64,000 bases of DNA from Prevotella sp. (GCA_022769825.1 JALEJI010000039.1:1-64000), one strand, 5' to 3'; shown: positions 8,813-19,193, counted from the stretch's first letter. Notes: generated by a model from the letters alone, not told the origin. Made by a program: numbers and translations.

Positions 8813-9970
8813 TTATAGTTTAATGTAAATCTTCTTCTTGTAAAGCCACAAGCCCACTATCCAGCAACACGCCACGAAGAAGCATGCCCAGACAAGCGAG
8901 GCCAAGGGCAACGGCAGAAAGGACGAGAGCACATCCTCAAAGCAAAAGTCCTGCAACGTCTTGCCTCCGAAGATTGGCAACATGCAGAAGGGAATGAGCA
9001 ATATGTCGGAAAACACGTAGAGGGCCAGCGGGTTCACGCCAAAGACATGGAAAAACTCCGTCAGGCGGCCCTGCTTGTGCTTCTTGTCGATGACCCACGT
9101 CATGAGCGCGAGCAAGGTGCTGGCAATGCCGCAAGTGGTCATGGCGAATGTCGGGGTCCACAGCTTCTTGCTTATCGGGCAAGCGTAAGAGAGAAGCACG
9201 CCGGCGAGAATCAGCGTGGTGCCAATCACGAACAGGCGCTCTATCTTGTCGTTCAAGTCGTTGAGGTTCATTATCACCTTGCCCACGCAGAAGCCTATGA
9301 GCACATGGCCAAGGGCGGGCAACGTGGACAACAGGCCCTCGGGGTCTGGAGTGTCCCACCGGTACACGTGGTCGGCGCCAAGCACGATGTTGTCGACGAC
9401 GGCAAGGATGTTGCTGCCGTCGTGAGCATAGCCGTTGCACAGCTCGAGGAGGATGTAGTAGGCGACGAAGATAAACGCGATGAGCCACGGGATGAACTTG
9501 TGCCTCACGCTGATGGCCACGACGGCGGCCAGCCCATAGCAGATGCCCAGTCGGGGCAACACGCCAAGAAGACGGAGATGGGCGAACATATAGCCGAAGC
9601 CGTTCCAGTTTTCAGGATGCAAGGCACCGCGAATCATGGTCAGGACCAACGCTATGGCCAGGCCGATGCCCCAAAGCAAGAAGGCACGCTTGGCTATCTT
9701 GCGGGCGCACTCCTTAGACCAAGAGAAATTGAACTTGCGAAGCGAGAGGTATGTGGTGATGCCCATGATGAACATGAACGAGGGAAACACGAGGTCGGTG
9801 GGCGTCAGGCCCAACCAGTCGGCGTGATTGAGCGGCGCGAAGGAGTCTTCCTCCGGCCCGCCAGGGTTATTGACAAGAATCATGCCCGCGATGGTGAGGC
9901 CGCGAAGGATGTCGACTGACAGGACACGCTGGCTCTTTGCCGCCTTTGTTGTCGTATTGTCTGTACTCAT
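8813..9970 (-). CDS. NagX / HGSNAT-like membrane acetyltransferase (DUF5009)
   Basis: 385 residues with about ten membrane segments. The start RVLSVDILRGLTIAGMILVNNPG is characteristic of the heparan-alpha-glucosaminide N-acetyltransferase/NagX family. Human HGSNAT moves acetyl groups across the lysosomal membrane onto glucosamine ends; bacterial NagX proteins sit in amino-sugar operons. Here it lies between namZ and the MurK-like kinase (4 and 15 bases), so a plausible role is re-acetylating de-N-acetylated muropeptide sugars in the periplasm. That role is inference. Confidence 0.82.
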   Translation of the reverse strand: MSTDNTTTKAAKSQRVLSVDILRGLTIAGMILVNNPGGPEEDSFAPLNHADWLGLTPTDLVFPSFMFIMGITTYLSLRKFNFSWSKECARKIAKRAFLLWGIGLAIALVLTMIRGALHPENWNGFGYMFAHLRLLGVLPRLGICYGLAAVVAISVRHKFIPWLIAFIFVAYYILLELCNGYAHDGSNILAVVDNIVLGADHVYRWDTPDPEGLLSTLPALGHVLIGFCVGKVIMNLNDLNDKIERLFVIGTTLILAGVLLSYACPISKKLWTPTFAMTTCGIASTLLALMTWVIDKKHKQGRLTEFFHVFGVNPLALYVFSDILLIPFCMLPIFGGKTLQDFCFEDVLSSFLPLPLASLVWACFFVACCWIVGLWLYKKKIYIKL

Positions 9971-9974
9971 TTGC

Positions 9975-11198
9975 TTATTTGTAAAGGTAGTATTTCTTGG
10001 CTGTCTTGCGGAAGTTGTCCACGTCCTTATCCCAATATTCCTTAGCGTCCTGCCATTGGTGGCGACTCAAGAAGAGCTTGCGAATCTGCTTAGAGCCGCA
10101 CACCTTGTTTATCATGTCGGCGCGCTTGGTGTCTTCGCCCATAGGGTCGTGGTCGGGATAAAGCCTGTAAAGCTCTTGCAGGGCATACCACTGCACGTCG
10201 CAGAGGCGAGCCTTCTTGTAGTCGGTGAGGTAGATTTGCACGCCTTGAAGCTCCTTGCCCTTGCCAGGTCCATAATAAGGCGTATAGAATATCGGGCGGA
10301 ACGTGTAGCCGGGCAGACGCAGCGCGTTCATGGCGTCGGCAAACTCTTGCGCCTTGACCCATTCGGCCCCGATAATCTTGAACGGGAGCGTATAGCCAAC
10401 ACCGATGGAGATAGTGGAGAGCTCGCCCACGATGCCCGTGACACTGTAGAATGGCGCGGAAGAGGTCTCAGGGATGTGAGGAGAGGAGAGCACCCACTCC
10501 AAGCCGGTCTGGTCGTAAGTCATGCGGCGCTTCCAGCCTTTCATCTTTACCACTTGCAGCTTGCACTTGCCGCCAATCATGTTCTCGCCATTAAGCAACA
10601 GCGCCACCTCGCCAGGCGTGAGGCCATAGACATAGGGTATCTTGAACTGCGAGACAAAGCTGACGCAATCGTCCTCGACGAGGTTGCCCTCTATCTTCTC
10701 GCCACCCAACGGGTTGGGCCGGTCGAGCACAACCACCTCGATGCCGCGCTTGGCGGCCGCTTTCATGACATTGTAAAGCGTGGAGATATACGTAAACGAG
10801 CGACAGCCAATGTCCTGGATGTCGTAAACGAGCACGTCGATGCCTTTCAGCATCTCATCCGTTGGTATGCGCGTCTTGCCATAGAGGGAATAGACGGGCA
10901 GCCCCGTGCGCGGGTCGCTGTTGCCCGTCACCGTCTCGCCGGCGTGGGCACTGCCCCTGACGCCATGCTCAGGACCGAAGAGGGCCACGAGCTTCACGTT
11001 GGGCGCGTTGTGCAGTATGTCGATGTCGGACACGAGGTTGTTGTCAACGCCCGTGGGGTTGGTGACGAGGCCAACGCGCTTGCCTTCAAGGACCTTGAAG
11101 TTGGTGGCCTTCAACATCTCTATGCCTGTCTTCACTTTCTGGGCGTAGACCAGCGAGAACAGGCAGAGACAACTTATTAAGATAGCTATTCGTTTCAT
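9975..11198 (-). CDS. namZ: Exo-beta-N-acetylmuramidase NamZ (DUF1343, GH171)
   Basis: 407 residues with a signal peptide (cleavage probably after VYA at 17-19), so exported. The family pattern is clear: GLVTNPTG (43-50), LFGPEHGVRG (73-82), DIQDIGCRSFTY, LDRPNPLGG. NamZ enzymes of Bacillus and Tannerella release MurNAc from the non-reducing end of peptidoglycan fragments. The glutamate in GPEHG (Glu77) lies in the most conserved motif and may be catalytic. It sits between an AmpG-like permease and MurNAc catabolic genes, which fits exactly. Confidence 0.93.
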   Translation of the reverse strand: MKRIAILISCLCLFSLVYAQKVKTGIEMLKATNFKVLEGKRVGLVTNPTGVDNNLVSDIDILHNAPNVKLVALFGPEHGVRGSAHAGETVTGNSDPRTGLPVYSLYGKTRIPTDEMLKGIDVLVYDIQDIGCRSFTYISTLYNVMKAAAKRGIEVVVLDRPNPLGGEKIEGNLVEDDCVSFVSQFKIPYVYGLTPGEVALLLNGENMIGGKCKLQVVKMKGWKRRMTYDQTGLEWVLSSPHIPETSSAPFYSVTGIVGELSTISIGVGYTLPFKIIGAEWVKAQEFADAMNALRLPGYTFRPIFYTPYYGPGKGKELQGVQIYLTDYKKARLCDVQWYALQELYRLYPDHDPMGEDTKRADMINKVCGSKQIRKLFLSRHQWQDAKEYWDKDVDNFRKTAKKYYLYK

Positions 11199-11210
11199 GT
11201 CAAATGGTTT

Positions 11211-12533
11211 TTATTTGCAACCATAATGTTCGTCAATCTGCTTCCTCACCACGAAGGTGATGCCTACAGTGGCAAGACAGCAAAGCATTACCATCCAGAA
11301 GAAGTTGACATAGCCTATCGCCTCCTGTATATATCCGGCCACAAAGCCCGGGAGCATCATGCTGAGAGCCATGAAAGCCGTGCAGATGGCGTAGTGGGAT
11401 GTCTTGAACTCTCCCTCGGAGAAATACATCATGTAGAGCATGTAGGCGGTGAAGCCGAATCCATAGCCAAACTGCTCTATGCACAGGGCGACGGTGATGA
11501 TAGCGATGTTTGACGGCTGCGCCACGGCTAAATACACAAAGGTGACGCAAGGTAGGGTTATGGCGGCTGCCATGATCCACAACGAGCGTTTAAGTCCCAT
11601 CTTCGACGCCACGATGCCGCCAAGGATGCCGCCGCCGAGAAGGGCGATGACGCCAAAGGTGCCATAGACAAGGCCAACCATGTCGGTGCTGAGACCCAGT
11701 CCGCCTACGTCGGTGCCATGCACGAGGAAAGGCTGGCACATCTTGATGAGGAAACCCTCAGGCAAGCGGAAGAGAAGCATGAACGCTATGGCCCAACCTA
11801 CGTTTGGCTTCTTGACGAACGTGGAGAACGAGCCCAACAGCTCGCCCCACGTGCCGTTGCCCGTCGGGTCTTTCGAGGTGTCCACGCGTGGACGGTCGTC
11901 GTCGGCAAGCGGCAGGCAGAACGTGTGGTAAAGGGTGATAAGGAAGAATATGGCGGCACTCAAGCCGAGGGTCACCTTCCATGAATAAGGTATGTTGCCC
12001 GTCTGCGTCTCTACCGTGCCCGCGATAAACACCAGCACGCCTTGTCCGAAGACCGAGGCTATGCGATAGAACGTGCTGCGGATGCCGATGAAGGCCGCCT
12101 GACTGCTGGGACTGTGGGCCAGCATGTAGTAGCCGTCGGCCGCTATGTCGTGCGTGGCAGAGGCGAAAGCGGCAATGATGAAGAGCACCAGCGTCAGCGT
12201 GAAGAGGCTGATGGGCGTCTGTCCGCTCGCTATCATCTCGGCCGACGGGAACGGCAACGTGAACGTGAGGGCCACCAGCAAGATGGTGAGCAACGCCTGC
12301 ATGGTGAGAATCCACCAGCGCTTGGTCTTCACCACGTCGACCAATGGGCTCCAGATGCCTTTAAGGAACCAAGGGAAATAAAGCAGGGTCGTGAAGAATG
12401 CCATGTCGCCATTGGGCACGCCCATCTTCGTGAACATCATCACGGAGATGTTGTTCACTATGAAATAAGGCACGCCCTCGGCGAAATAGAGAGTTGGCAC
12501 CCACAGCCAAGGAGTGATGTTCTTACTGTTCAT
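11211..12533 (-). CDS. AmpG-like MFS muropeptide permease
   Basis: 440 residues, about 12 membrane segments, opening with [19 protein letters not shown], a signature of the AmpG/AAT subfamily of the major facilitator superfamily. AmpG carries GlcNAc-anhydroMurNAc peptides into the cytoplasm; Bacteroidales homologues next to murK/murQ are thought to import MurNAc or related sugars. It overlaps the upstream glycosyltransferase gene by 11 bases and ends 12 bases before namZ, so translation is probably coupled. Confidence 0.87.
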   Translation of the reverse strand: MNSKNITPWLWVPTLYFAEGVPYFIVNNISVMMFTKMGVPNGDMAFFTTLLYFPWFLKGIWSPLVDVVKTKRWWILTMQALLTILLVALTFTLPFPSAEMIASGQTPISLFTLTLVLFIIAAFASATHDIAADGYYMLAHSPSSQAAFIGIRSTFYRIASVFGQGVLVFIAGTVETQTGNIPYSWKVTLGLSAAIFFLITLYHTFCLPLADDDRPRVDTSKDPTGNGTWGELLGSFSTFVKKPNVGWAIAFMLLFRLPEGFLIKMCQPFLVHGTDVGGLGLSTDMVGLVYGTFGVIALLGGGILGGIVASKMGLKRSLWIMAAAITLPCVTFVYLAVAQPSNIAIITVALCIEQFGYGFGFTAYMLYMMYFSEGEFKTSHYAICTAFMALSMMLPGFVAGYIQEAIGYVNFFWMVMLCCLATVGITFVVRKQIDEHYGCK

Positions 12534-13962
12534 TCTCGTGGTTCATTGCTATGCGCGCCATGAGTTCCCAAGTGCGTATACGATCCTTGTATGTGTTGTT
12601 ACGGTTCTCTTTCTCGATGCTCAAGTCGCCATCCGAGTTGTCGTCCCAGCGACGGCAGCAATACACCGGGTCGTAGATGCGGCCGATGAGATAGTGACGG
12701 CTCACGGCAAGCATGAAGGCATAGTCCTCACCGTAGTTGACATTTGGCATGGTAAGGTCGCGCAACACTGGCGAGAACATGCCGCGTGGGGCACCCAAGC
12801 CATTGATGCGCAAGGCATTGTTGCGGCCATTTTCCGGAGTCCACTCGGCATGGTCGATCTTGCCCGGAGGAAGGATGTTCTTGTTGATGTCAGTGAGAAC
12901 GTAAGAGCCGATTATCGTGGCGGTCTTTTGTTTCATGAAGGCATCATAATAAGTCTGCAACGTGTTCTCGTCGAGATACACGTCGTCGGAGTCGAGCTGC
13001 ACGATGAAACGGCCGCAACGCGGGTCGTGGGCGCAAAGGTTCCAGCTGCCGCCAACGCCAAGGTCGCGACGTGGGGTCACGATGTGGACAATACGCTCGT
13101 CGGCCTTAGCCATCTCCGCCACGGCCTCTGTCGTGCCGTCAGTGGAGTGGCACTCTGGTCCATTCTCTATGACGAAGACATTGTATTTGAAGCTTGTCTT
13201 CTGTGCCAACGCGCTATTCACGGCGTCGCGAATGGTACGTATGCGGTTACGCACAGGTATCATGACGCTTATCTCGACAGGGAACTCGCCTGCCATGATG
13301 TCGACGGGAGCGAACTCAGGCTTGAGGTATCCGCCAATTTCCTTCAGATACTCTGTCACTGCCTTCTCCATCTCTATCTGTGAGGCGCGGTTGCGTGGGT
13401 CCACATAGTCGAAGAGCTTCTCGCCTGTCTTGCGTGTGTCGAGCTCCACCTCAGAGTATAGGTATTCGTTGACATGGCTTATCTCGTATTTCTCGGCGAG
13501 CTTGAGGCGAAGGTCATAGAAGCCCGCGGCCTGATAGTCGGCGCTCATCCTCGACACAGACTCTTTCAGGGCATCCGTGCGGAACAGGAGCACAGAACCG
13601 AAATTGAAATCGTCGCGGAGCGCGCCCAGCTGATAGTCGATAGTGGGTGCGTCGGCGCGTTTTCCGTCAGCGGAGATGTTGTAGTGGTCGGTGTAGGTCA
13701 TGCCCGCCTTGGTAATGCCTGCCACCTGCGTGAGACGCTCCAGTGCGAGATAGCCCAACTGTATGAACTGACCCTTCAGATAGAGCAGAGTGTAAGGTGC
13801 CTCGGCCTTAGCGGCAATGTCCTTCAAGACCGCGGAGGCCTTGACGTTGCCATCGATGACAGTGACTTTATTTACCAGCTCTTCAGCTTTGAGAGCATCT
13901 AAGTTGCTCTTGGTCTCCTCTTCATTTCCGCGTGGGATGAAGCAATCTATCAGTTTCTTCAT
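12523..13962 (-). CDS. Family 2 glycosyltransferase
   Basis: 479 residues. A classical GT-A domain starts near residue 230 ([21 protein letters not shown]) with nucleotide-sugar motif VQLDSDD and a later GEDYAFML segment holding the probable catalytic acidic residues. The first 230 residues look like a second, degenerate GT-like half. No signal peptide or membrane span, so cytoplasmic. Acceptor and sugar unknown. Its 11-base overlap with the ampG-like gene suggests a link to the amino-sugar operon, but this may be a passenger gene. Confidence 0.83.
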   Translation of the reverse strand: MKKLIDCFIPRGNEEETKSNLDALKAEELVNKVTVIDGNVKASAVLKDIAAKAEAPYTLLYLKGQFIQLGYLALERLTQVAGITKAGMTYTDHYNISADGKRADAPTIDYQLGALRDDFNFGSVLLFRTDALKESVSRMSADYQAAGFYDLRLKLAEKYEISHVNEYLYSEVELDTRKTGEKLFDYVDPRNRASQIEMEKAVTEYLKEIGGYLKPEFAPVDIMAGEFPVEISVMIPVRNRIRTIRDAVNSALAQKTSFKYNVFVIENGPECHSTDGTTEAVAEMAKADERIVHIVTPRRDLGVGGSWNLCAHDPRCGRFIVQLDSDDVYLDENTLQTYYDAFMKQKTATIIGSYVLTDINKNILPPGKIDHAEWTPENGRNNALRINGLGAPRGMFSPVLRDLTMPNVNYGEDYAFMLAVSRHYLIGRIYDPVYCCRRWDDNSDGDLSIEKENRNNTYKDRIRTWELMARIAMNHENEQ

Positions 13963-14037
13963 TTTCTAAAGTTTATTAGCTTTGTTTCTTTATTATGTTC
14001 CTTGTTTGTCCTTGTTGATTGGTTTCCCGGTCTCGGC

Positions 14038-15894
14038 TCATGGCTTCACCTCTATCTCGCCCACCTTTCCGGCCTCGTTGGTGAACACCAGCTTGGTTGC
14101 GCTCAATGGCACTACGGTATTGATAAGCGTGTTGCCGAACTTGTGTTTCCACAGCAAGCGGCCTGTCTTGCCATCGAGCGCCATTATGAGGCCATCCTTG
14201 TTGGTGGAGAACACCACGCCGTCTTTCTCGACAAGCATCACCCTGGCGTGCTCGTAGCCGAAGCCGCAGTTGGTCGCCCAGAGTTCAAGAGGCTTGTCGC
14301 CTGTCGTGGCGTAGCAAACGATGCTGTCGTTCATGGTCTTTAGATAAATGCGCTTGCCGTCTTTCGACAGTCCTATGCTCTCGCGCACCTTGCTTTGGTA
14401 TGTCCGCCAGATCTGCTTGCCTGTTTTCAGGTCGATGGCCGTCGACGCGCGGTCTGGGTCGCAGATGAACACTCGCCCACGCGCCTCCACTGGCCAGACA
14501 CCTGCCGGAGAGAAATGCATGTCGGTCTTCTTCGGGTGCCACGTCCACAGGCGCGCGCCTGTTTTCGCGTCAAGGCAATAGAGCGTTGTGGCCCAGTCGC
14601 CGAATATCACCTTTCCATGTGTCACGAGGGGCTTGGTCTCCACATATCCCTTAATGTCGGGGCTCTGCCATTTCACCTTTCCCTTGGTCACGTCTATTGC
14701 CCTGAAGAAGTGGTCGCCGGAGCCCACGTAAGCCGTGTTGCCCACTATGGTGACAGCGCTCACGCATGGCGCGCCTGTCTCCACCTGCCACAAGCGCTTG
14801 CCGCTCTTGGCGTCGATGCCATAAACAGAACCGTCGGCTGAACCGGCCACGAGCACACCTTTGCCTATGGCCGGGGTGCCTATGACGCGCGCGCCTGTCT
14901 GATAGCGCCATTGCTCATGGCCAAGGGCGTCGTAACATATCACGCGGCCAAGGTTGTCAGCGGCATAGACGTTGCCTCGCCACACCACCGGGGAAGAGTA
15001 GATGCCAGCGTGCTGGCTCACGGCCCAGTTTTCCTTCACTTGTGGGAACGTTTCGTTGACAGCGTAAGAAGGACGTGGGAACCAGTGGGCTTGATTGTCG
15101 TCGTGCTTGGTAGTGAAAGGTATCGCCGTCCAACGATAGCGTGGCTTGCCCACGGGATGGGTGTAAACCACTACCGAGTCGGCACGCACGTCAAACTCAT
15201 TGTATTGCCCGGCCGTGTTGCCTTTCTGCCTGAGGTTGGTGATGTTGGCAATGCCAGGCATGCCGTCGAAGTTGAAGTTGAGATTGCGATGATAATGACC
15301 GTTTACAAAGGTCACTATCGGGTAAGGGCGTATGGCGTCGGTGACCTCATACCAGTTGTCGACATCGGTAGGTTGCATGGGCATGTGGGTGACCATGAAC
15401 ACGGGATTGCCGGCCTTGCCGTTTTTCTCCAGGACCTCCCTCGCGTAAGCTATGTCTTCCGGTGCCACATGACCGAGGGCCATGCGCATCATGGGACCCG
15501 TGGGGAAGCCGATGAAGAGTATGCCCTTGTGCTCGAAATGGAAACGCTCGTAGCCGAAAATCTTCACGAAGTCCATGCATCCGCTCTCGCTCCAGTTCTG
15601 GTCGTGGTTGCCTTCGAGTATGTACCAAGGCTTGACGAGCTTGTCAAGCTCGCGCTTGGCTATGCGCAACGCCGCGCCGTCGCCCGCGTCGGCGATGTCG
15701 CCCGTGACGAGCACGAAGTCGATAGTAGAATCGTTGTTTATCTGCGCAACCGATTGCCTCAAGTCTTCGGTTGGCTGCGGCGAGCCCGCGGCAATATGGA
15801 TGTCGGTGACCACGGCAAAGCGGAAAGGCTCAAAGGCAAGGGCCGTGGTGACCGCGACAAGGCAACACGCCACTATCGTCGCGAGTCGTTTCAT
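14038..15894 (-). CDS. Exported metallophosphoesterase fused to a PQQ-type beta-propeller
   Basis: The frame is open to 15939; the ATG at 15894 gives the signal peptide MKRLATIVACCLVAVTTALA directly (618 residues), with ATG at 15900 also possible. Residues about 25-260 carry the calcineurin-like motifs TDIH, GDIAD, GNHDQN, THMP and GHYH. The rest (about 290-618) has repeated W..D..GK....W blades of the PQQ/BamB-like propeller. It should act in the periplasm or on the surface as a phosphodiesterase or phosphatase whose propeller binds a partner or glycan. Substrate unknown. The upstream gene stops 50 bases before this start, on the same strand. Confidence 0.82.
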   Translation of the reverse strand: MKRLATIVACCLVAVTTALAFEPFRFAVVTDIHIAAGSPQPTEDLRQSVAQINNDSTIDFVLVTGDIADAGDGAALRIAKRELDKLVKPWYILEGNHDQNWSESGCMDFVKIFGYERFHFEHKGILFIGFPTGPMMRMALGHVAPEDIAYAREVLEKNGKAGNPVFMVTHMPMQPTDVDNWYEVTDAIRPYPIVTFVNGHYHRNLNFNFDGMPGIANITNLRQKGNTAGQYNEFDVRADSVVVYTHPVGKPRYRWTAIPFTTKHDDNQAHWFPRPSYAVNETFPQVKENWAVSQHAGIYSSPVVWRGNVYAADNLGRVICYDALGHEQWRYQTGARVIGTPAIGKGVLVAGSADGSVYGIDAKSGKRLWQVETGAPCVSAVTIVGNTAYVGSGDHFFRAIDVTKGKVKWQSPDIKGYVETKPLVTHGKVIFGDWATTLYCLDAKTGARLWTWHPKKTDMHFSPAGVWPVEARGRVFICDPDRASTAIDLKTGKQIWRTYQSKVRESIGLSKDGKRIYLKTMNDSIVCYATTGDKPLELWATNCGFGYEHARVMLVEKDGVVFSTNKDGLIMALDGKTGRLLWKHKFGNTLINTVVPLSATKLVFTNEAGKVGEIEVKP

Positions 15895-15944
15895 GTTCAT
15901 GCCTTTGAGCTTATATGCCATTCTATAGATATGTTCCATCGTGC

Positions 15945-18900
15945 TTATTGTTTTTTGGTGAGATACTGCATGATGGCCTTCATCATGCTGTCGCGCACAG
16001 TCTCGCTCTTCACCGACTCAAACGGGAAGGCGAGCACGCACGTGCGCCAATTGTCAGCGGCGTTGCCTCCGAACACCACGCCTGCCGACATGCCATTCTC
16101 CGGGTAACGGAAGGCCGTGTATGCGCAAGGGTCAGCTGGGTCGATGGCATCGGGCGACTCCACTACGTAAGAGGTGCTGTTGGGCTTATTATAATATGTG
16201 AACGTGGTTGTGTCGGAAACAAGTGGCGACACTATGTAGGATATTTGCCCATCGGTGCAAGCGCGGTCTTCGCGCCACTGGTACTTGAGTATCTTCTCGG
16301 CGAACTCACGGTCTGCCTTCTGGCTCTTCGCGCGCGGATCCATAGCCGCAAGCGGGTTCTGCCACAAGTCGGTCCCCACATAGGCTCCTGAGACGAACAC
16401 CGGTCCGCCTGCCTTGCAGAAGGCGGTGAGCATCTGCTGCATGGGCTCGTCGAATGTCTTGAAGGCCAACGGATGCAGACCTGGACGGCCATACTTGGTT
16501 TGCTTTTCCTTACCAAGTATGAGGTCTATCGCGGAATAAGTATCAGCCAGTCGCTTGCCGTCAAGAGTGTCTTCATTACCTGTCGTGCCTATTGCCGCAC
16601 GGCTCTTCGACACGAAACTGTAACCAGCCTTCAACAAGCTCTTTCCGTGAAGGGCTGGATAATCGAAGGTGTTTCCGGCAATGGTTATGCGCTCCTCACT
16701 GCCGTAACTGTCGCCGAAACCAGCCGCGTCGTCGTGGGTCCAAGGGATGTCGCGACGGAATGTCTTCATCGGGCCGACATAAGAAATAAGTTCCTTGTCG
16801 GGCACGCCATTATCGTTTGCGGCAAGGAATCCGGCGAGATTGTCGTCGCTGCTGGCAAAGTCATCCGGGGCGCTGAGACGGTCGAAGCCATTGATGACGA
16901 GCACGGGCTTCACGGTCGCCTTGCTCGACAATCCCAATGACATAATCTCCGACGGGAAGCTCTCGCCGCCATCGTTCAAGGCGGTAACCTTAAAGCTCAC
17001 CACCTCGTCGGTGGGTATATTGCTGACATAGGTATTCTTCTTCACTACCGTGCCGTTGTCGAAGTCGCCATTGCCAACGCGCTTGTACACGACGAAGCGC
17101 TTTGCCACGGCTGTCGGCTCAAGGCTGTCGGTCACGGCTTCCCATGTGAGCACGGCCTGGTTCTTCTCGTTGAGCGTGGCACTGACCTTCTTCACCGGCA
17201 GCGGCTGCACAATGTAAGGATAGCCGTATTCGGTGCTGAGGAAACGGAGGATGCCTTTGTATATGGCGCGGCCAACCACAAAACGGAAGCGTGGGTCAAG
17301 GCCATAGCGCATGTCGGCGAAGTTCTCGTGCGACATCAGCTCAAGCAGCATGGCCGGGACGCGTGGCACCCAAGCCTCGAAGTAACGCTGGTTCCACATT
17401 CCGCGGCGTGTCCACTTGGGGTCGGCCTGAAGCCTGAGGTCGTGGGTCAACTGTGTTTGCACGAGGTCGCAGAGGTCGCGGTTGGCGTCTCTCGACGTGC
17501 CGTCGGCAAACACGCCACCATACTGTGAGGTCTGGTAGATGCCAAGGTTGCCGATGATGGAGTCGCCCCTCACGGTGCCGGCATCGCTATGGAAGGCAAA
17601 CGACAAGGCGAGAGGTATGTTCAATCCTTTCACGTCGGGACAGGCTCTGGTGCCGCCCGCGAGATAATTGACCCAAAGGCCACGGTCGCGATAGTCGTCG
17701 GTATAGTCGTTGGTTCCGTGCGACGGCGAGTAGATGCTGTCGGGTATGCCTGCCCATTGCAGGTAATAGCGCGAACCTTCAAGGTAGCGTGGGTAGCCGC
17801 TCACCTGAGGCACAAAGTCGAGCTTTGGCTGGTAGGCGTTGCGGTCGGCCTGCGTGTCATTGGAATGTCCCTTGGTGTAGGCCGTGATCTTGTCGCCATC
17901 GGCGGCACGTGCAATGTTTCCCATTCCTCCGCCGAACTTCACGGCATCGGCGGTAAGCACCTTACCGGCGGTCTTGCTGAGGTTGCTCAGCTCCACGAAC
18001 CCGCCTTCGCCCTTGGCGAAACTGAAGGTTCCGAGGTAAATCCACGTACCGCCGCCCATGGTCTGGTTCACGGAGAAGCGTGTCACGCCATCCTTGTGGT
18101 GAACGGTGTAAAGGGCGTCTTCCGTGCTGTTGGGCAATGTCTTGTAAGCCACGTACACGGCATAGCGTCCGTCCTCGGGTATCTTTGGCGTCCATTTGGC
18201 CGTGGCTTGTTCTCCTTTCTTCTTGCCCTTGGTCGTGAGCACTTCCCTGAACGTTCCTTCGGTGAATGGGTTTTGAAAATCGGTGTACTGCTTGCGGGCA
18301 TAGGCGAAGCCCGTGCCATCGCCGGTGCCCCACGCCTGCGCGCCGTCGTGCTCTGAATATGGCGACACGGCGAGCTTGCCATCATTGTCCACCACTACCT
18401 CCTGAGGGTTGGTGTCTCTCTCGCGTGGCATCATGACATAAGCGCCGGCGTTCTCGAGCATCGGGACGAGATATGGCAGCACGAAACTTTGGGTGTACTT
18501 GTCCTCAACGCTCTCGAAGAGACGGGCGCGTTGCCACTCCCAACGGTTCAGGCCCTGCTCGAAATACTTGCCGTGGCTCTGCCACATGGCAATGTGCTTG
18601 CCCTGCAAGCCGTTCTTCACCGAATAAGGACGGTCGAGGTTGGTGACGATGGGCGTGAAAGGTGTGTGTGCGTTCTTGCCCGTATATTCGGCTGGCACAT
18701 TATGAAAAGCCTTTCGACGGTCTGCCTTCGTCTTAAAGTAATTGGGTATCAGCGAGTGGATGTCGTGGCCGTTGACATAAAGCGACAACTGCCTTTGGCG
18801 CAACTCGTCGGGCAGGCAGCCGCTGACGGTCTTTAATATCTCGCTGACGTTGTCAGAGCGCATTGGCACGTCCTGCAAGGCGGTGTTGAGAAATATCTTC

Positions 18901-19085
18901 ACGCTGTCGGTAGACACCGCCGAGGAGTCGACCACGATCTTTCCTGTCCTTATGCCTTGCGTGAACTGGCGCAAAGAACTGGAAATGGCAGCCGTGGTAA
19001 CAGGATTCAGCTTCTCAGCTTGTAAAGGTTGCGTGAATAACGCGCTCGCGCAACATAGGGAAAAAACTTTTAAGATTGTTCGCAT
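15945..19085 (-). CDS. Secreted N-acetylmuramoyl-L-alanine amidase-like protein with golvesin-like insert and FN3 domain
   Basis: 1046 residues with a signal peptide (MRTILKVFSLCC...LQA). Amidase_3-like metal and catalytic positions appear in order: SHGKYFE (His), ARLFESVED (Glu), FAFHSDAG (His) and LLELMSHEN (Glu). Between the second and third lies a golvesin-C-like beta domain (about 290-395: YAVYVAYKT...GGGTWIYLGTF). A fibronectin III domain (about 645-740) and a C-terminal amidotransferase-like domain (GGPVFVSGAYVGTDLW) follow. Homologues are often labelled xanthan lyase, but the motifs indicate peptidoglycan amidase activity. Its position between susD and muropeptide genes agrees. It has its own promoter at 19104-19112. 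Confidence 0.78.
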   Translation of the reverse strand: MRTILKVFSLCCASALFTQPLQAEKLNPVTTAAISSSLRQFTQGIRTGKIVVDSSAVSTDSVKIFLNTALQDVPMRSDNVSEILKTVSGCLPDELRQRQLSLYVNGHDIHSLIPNYFKTKADRRKAFHNVPAEYTGKNAHTPFTPIVTNLDRPYSVKNGLQGKHIAMWQSHGKYFEQGLNRWEWQRARLFESVEDKYTQSFVLPYLVPMLENAGAYVMMPRERDTNPQEVVVDNDGKLAVSPYSEHDGAQAWGTGDGTGFAYARKQYTDFQNPFTEGTFREVLTTKGKKKGEQATAKWTPKIPEDGRYAVYVAYKTLPNSTEDALYTVHHKDGVTRFSVNQTMGGGTWIYLGTFSFAKGEGGFVELSNLSKTAGKVLTADAVKFGGGMGNIARAADGDKITAYTKGHSNDTQADRNAYQPKLDFVPQVSGYPRYLEGSRYYLQWAGIPDSIYSPSHGTNDYTDDYRDRGLWVNYLAGGTRACPDVKGLNIPLALSFAFHSDAGTVRGDSIIGNLGIYQTSQYGGVFADGTSRDANRDLCDLVQTQLTHDLRLQADPKWTRRGMWNQRYFEAWVPRVPAMLLELMSHENFADMRYGLDPRFRFVVGRAIYKGILRFLSTEYGYPYIVQPLPVKKVSATLNEKNQAVLTWEAVTDSLEPTAVAKRFVVYKRVGNGDFDNGTVVKKNTYVSNIPTDEVVSFKVTALNDGGESFPSEIMSLGLSSKATVKPVLVINGFDRLSAPDDFASSDDNLAGFLAANDNGVPDKELISYVGPMKTFRRDIPWTHDDAAGFGDSYGSEERITIAGNTFDYPALHGKSLLKAGYSFVSKSRAAIGTTGNEDTLDGKRLADTYSAIDLILGKEKQTKYGRPGLHPLAFKTFDEPMQQMLTAFCKAGGPVFVSGAYVGTDLWQNPLAAMDPRAKSQKADREFAEKILKYQWREDRACTDGQISYIVSPLVSDTTTFTYYNKPNSTSYVVESPDAIDPADPCAYTAFRYPENGMSAGVVFGGNAADNWRTCVLAFPFESVKSETVRDSMMKAIMQYLTKKQ

Positions 19086-19103
19086 AAAAAGGCTATTAAT
19101 AAT

Positions 19104-19112
19104 GCAAAAGTA
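19104..19112 (-). promoter_or_regulatory. Internal promoter (-7 element) before the amidase gene
   Basis: TACTTTTGC on the minus strand, 18 bases before the ATG at 19085 and just after the susD terminator stem. It would let the downstream genes be transcribed separately from susCD. Confidence 0.6.
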
Positions 19113-19115
19113 CAG

Positions 19116-19151
19116 AAATAGCAGCCGATAGTATCACATCGGCTGCTATTT
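19116..19151 (-). terminator. Hairpin after susD
   Basis: A perfect 14-base stem (19116-19129 with 19138-19151) and 8-base loop, 43 bases past the susD stop. Only a short T-rich run follows on the minus strand, so it may attenuate or protect the susCD mRNA 3' end rather than terminate fully. Confidence 0.75.
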
Positions 19152-19193
19152 AATGATTATTTAACTAAACTGTCAATCACGTGTCCTTTGACA

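Noticed and set aside
9828..11180. 450-codon plus-strand frame over namZ
   Set aside because: Crosses the namZ/NagX junction on the opposite strand and has no recognisable domains.
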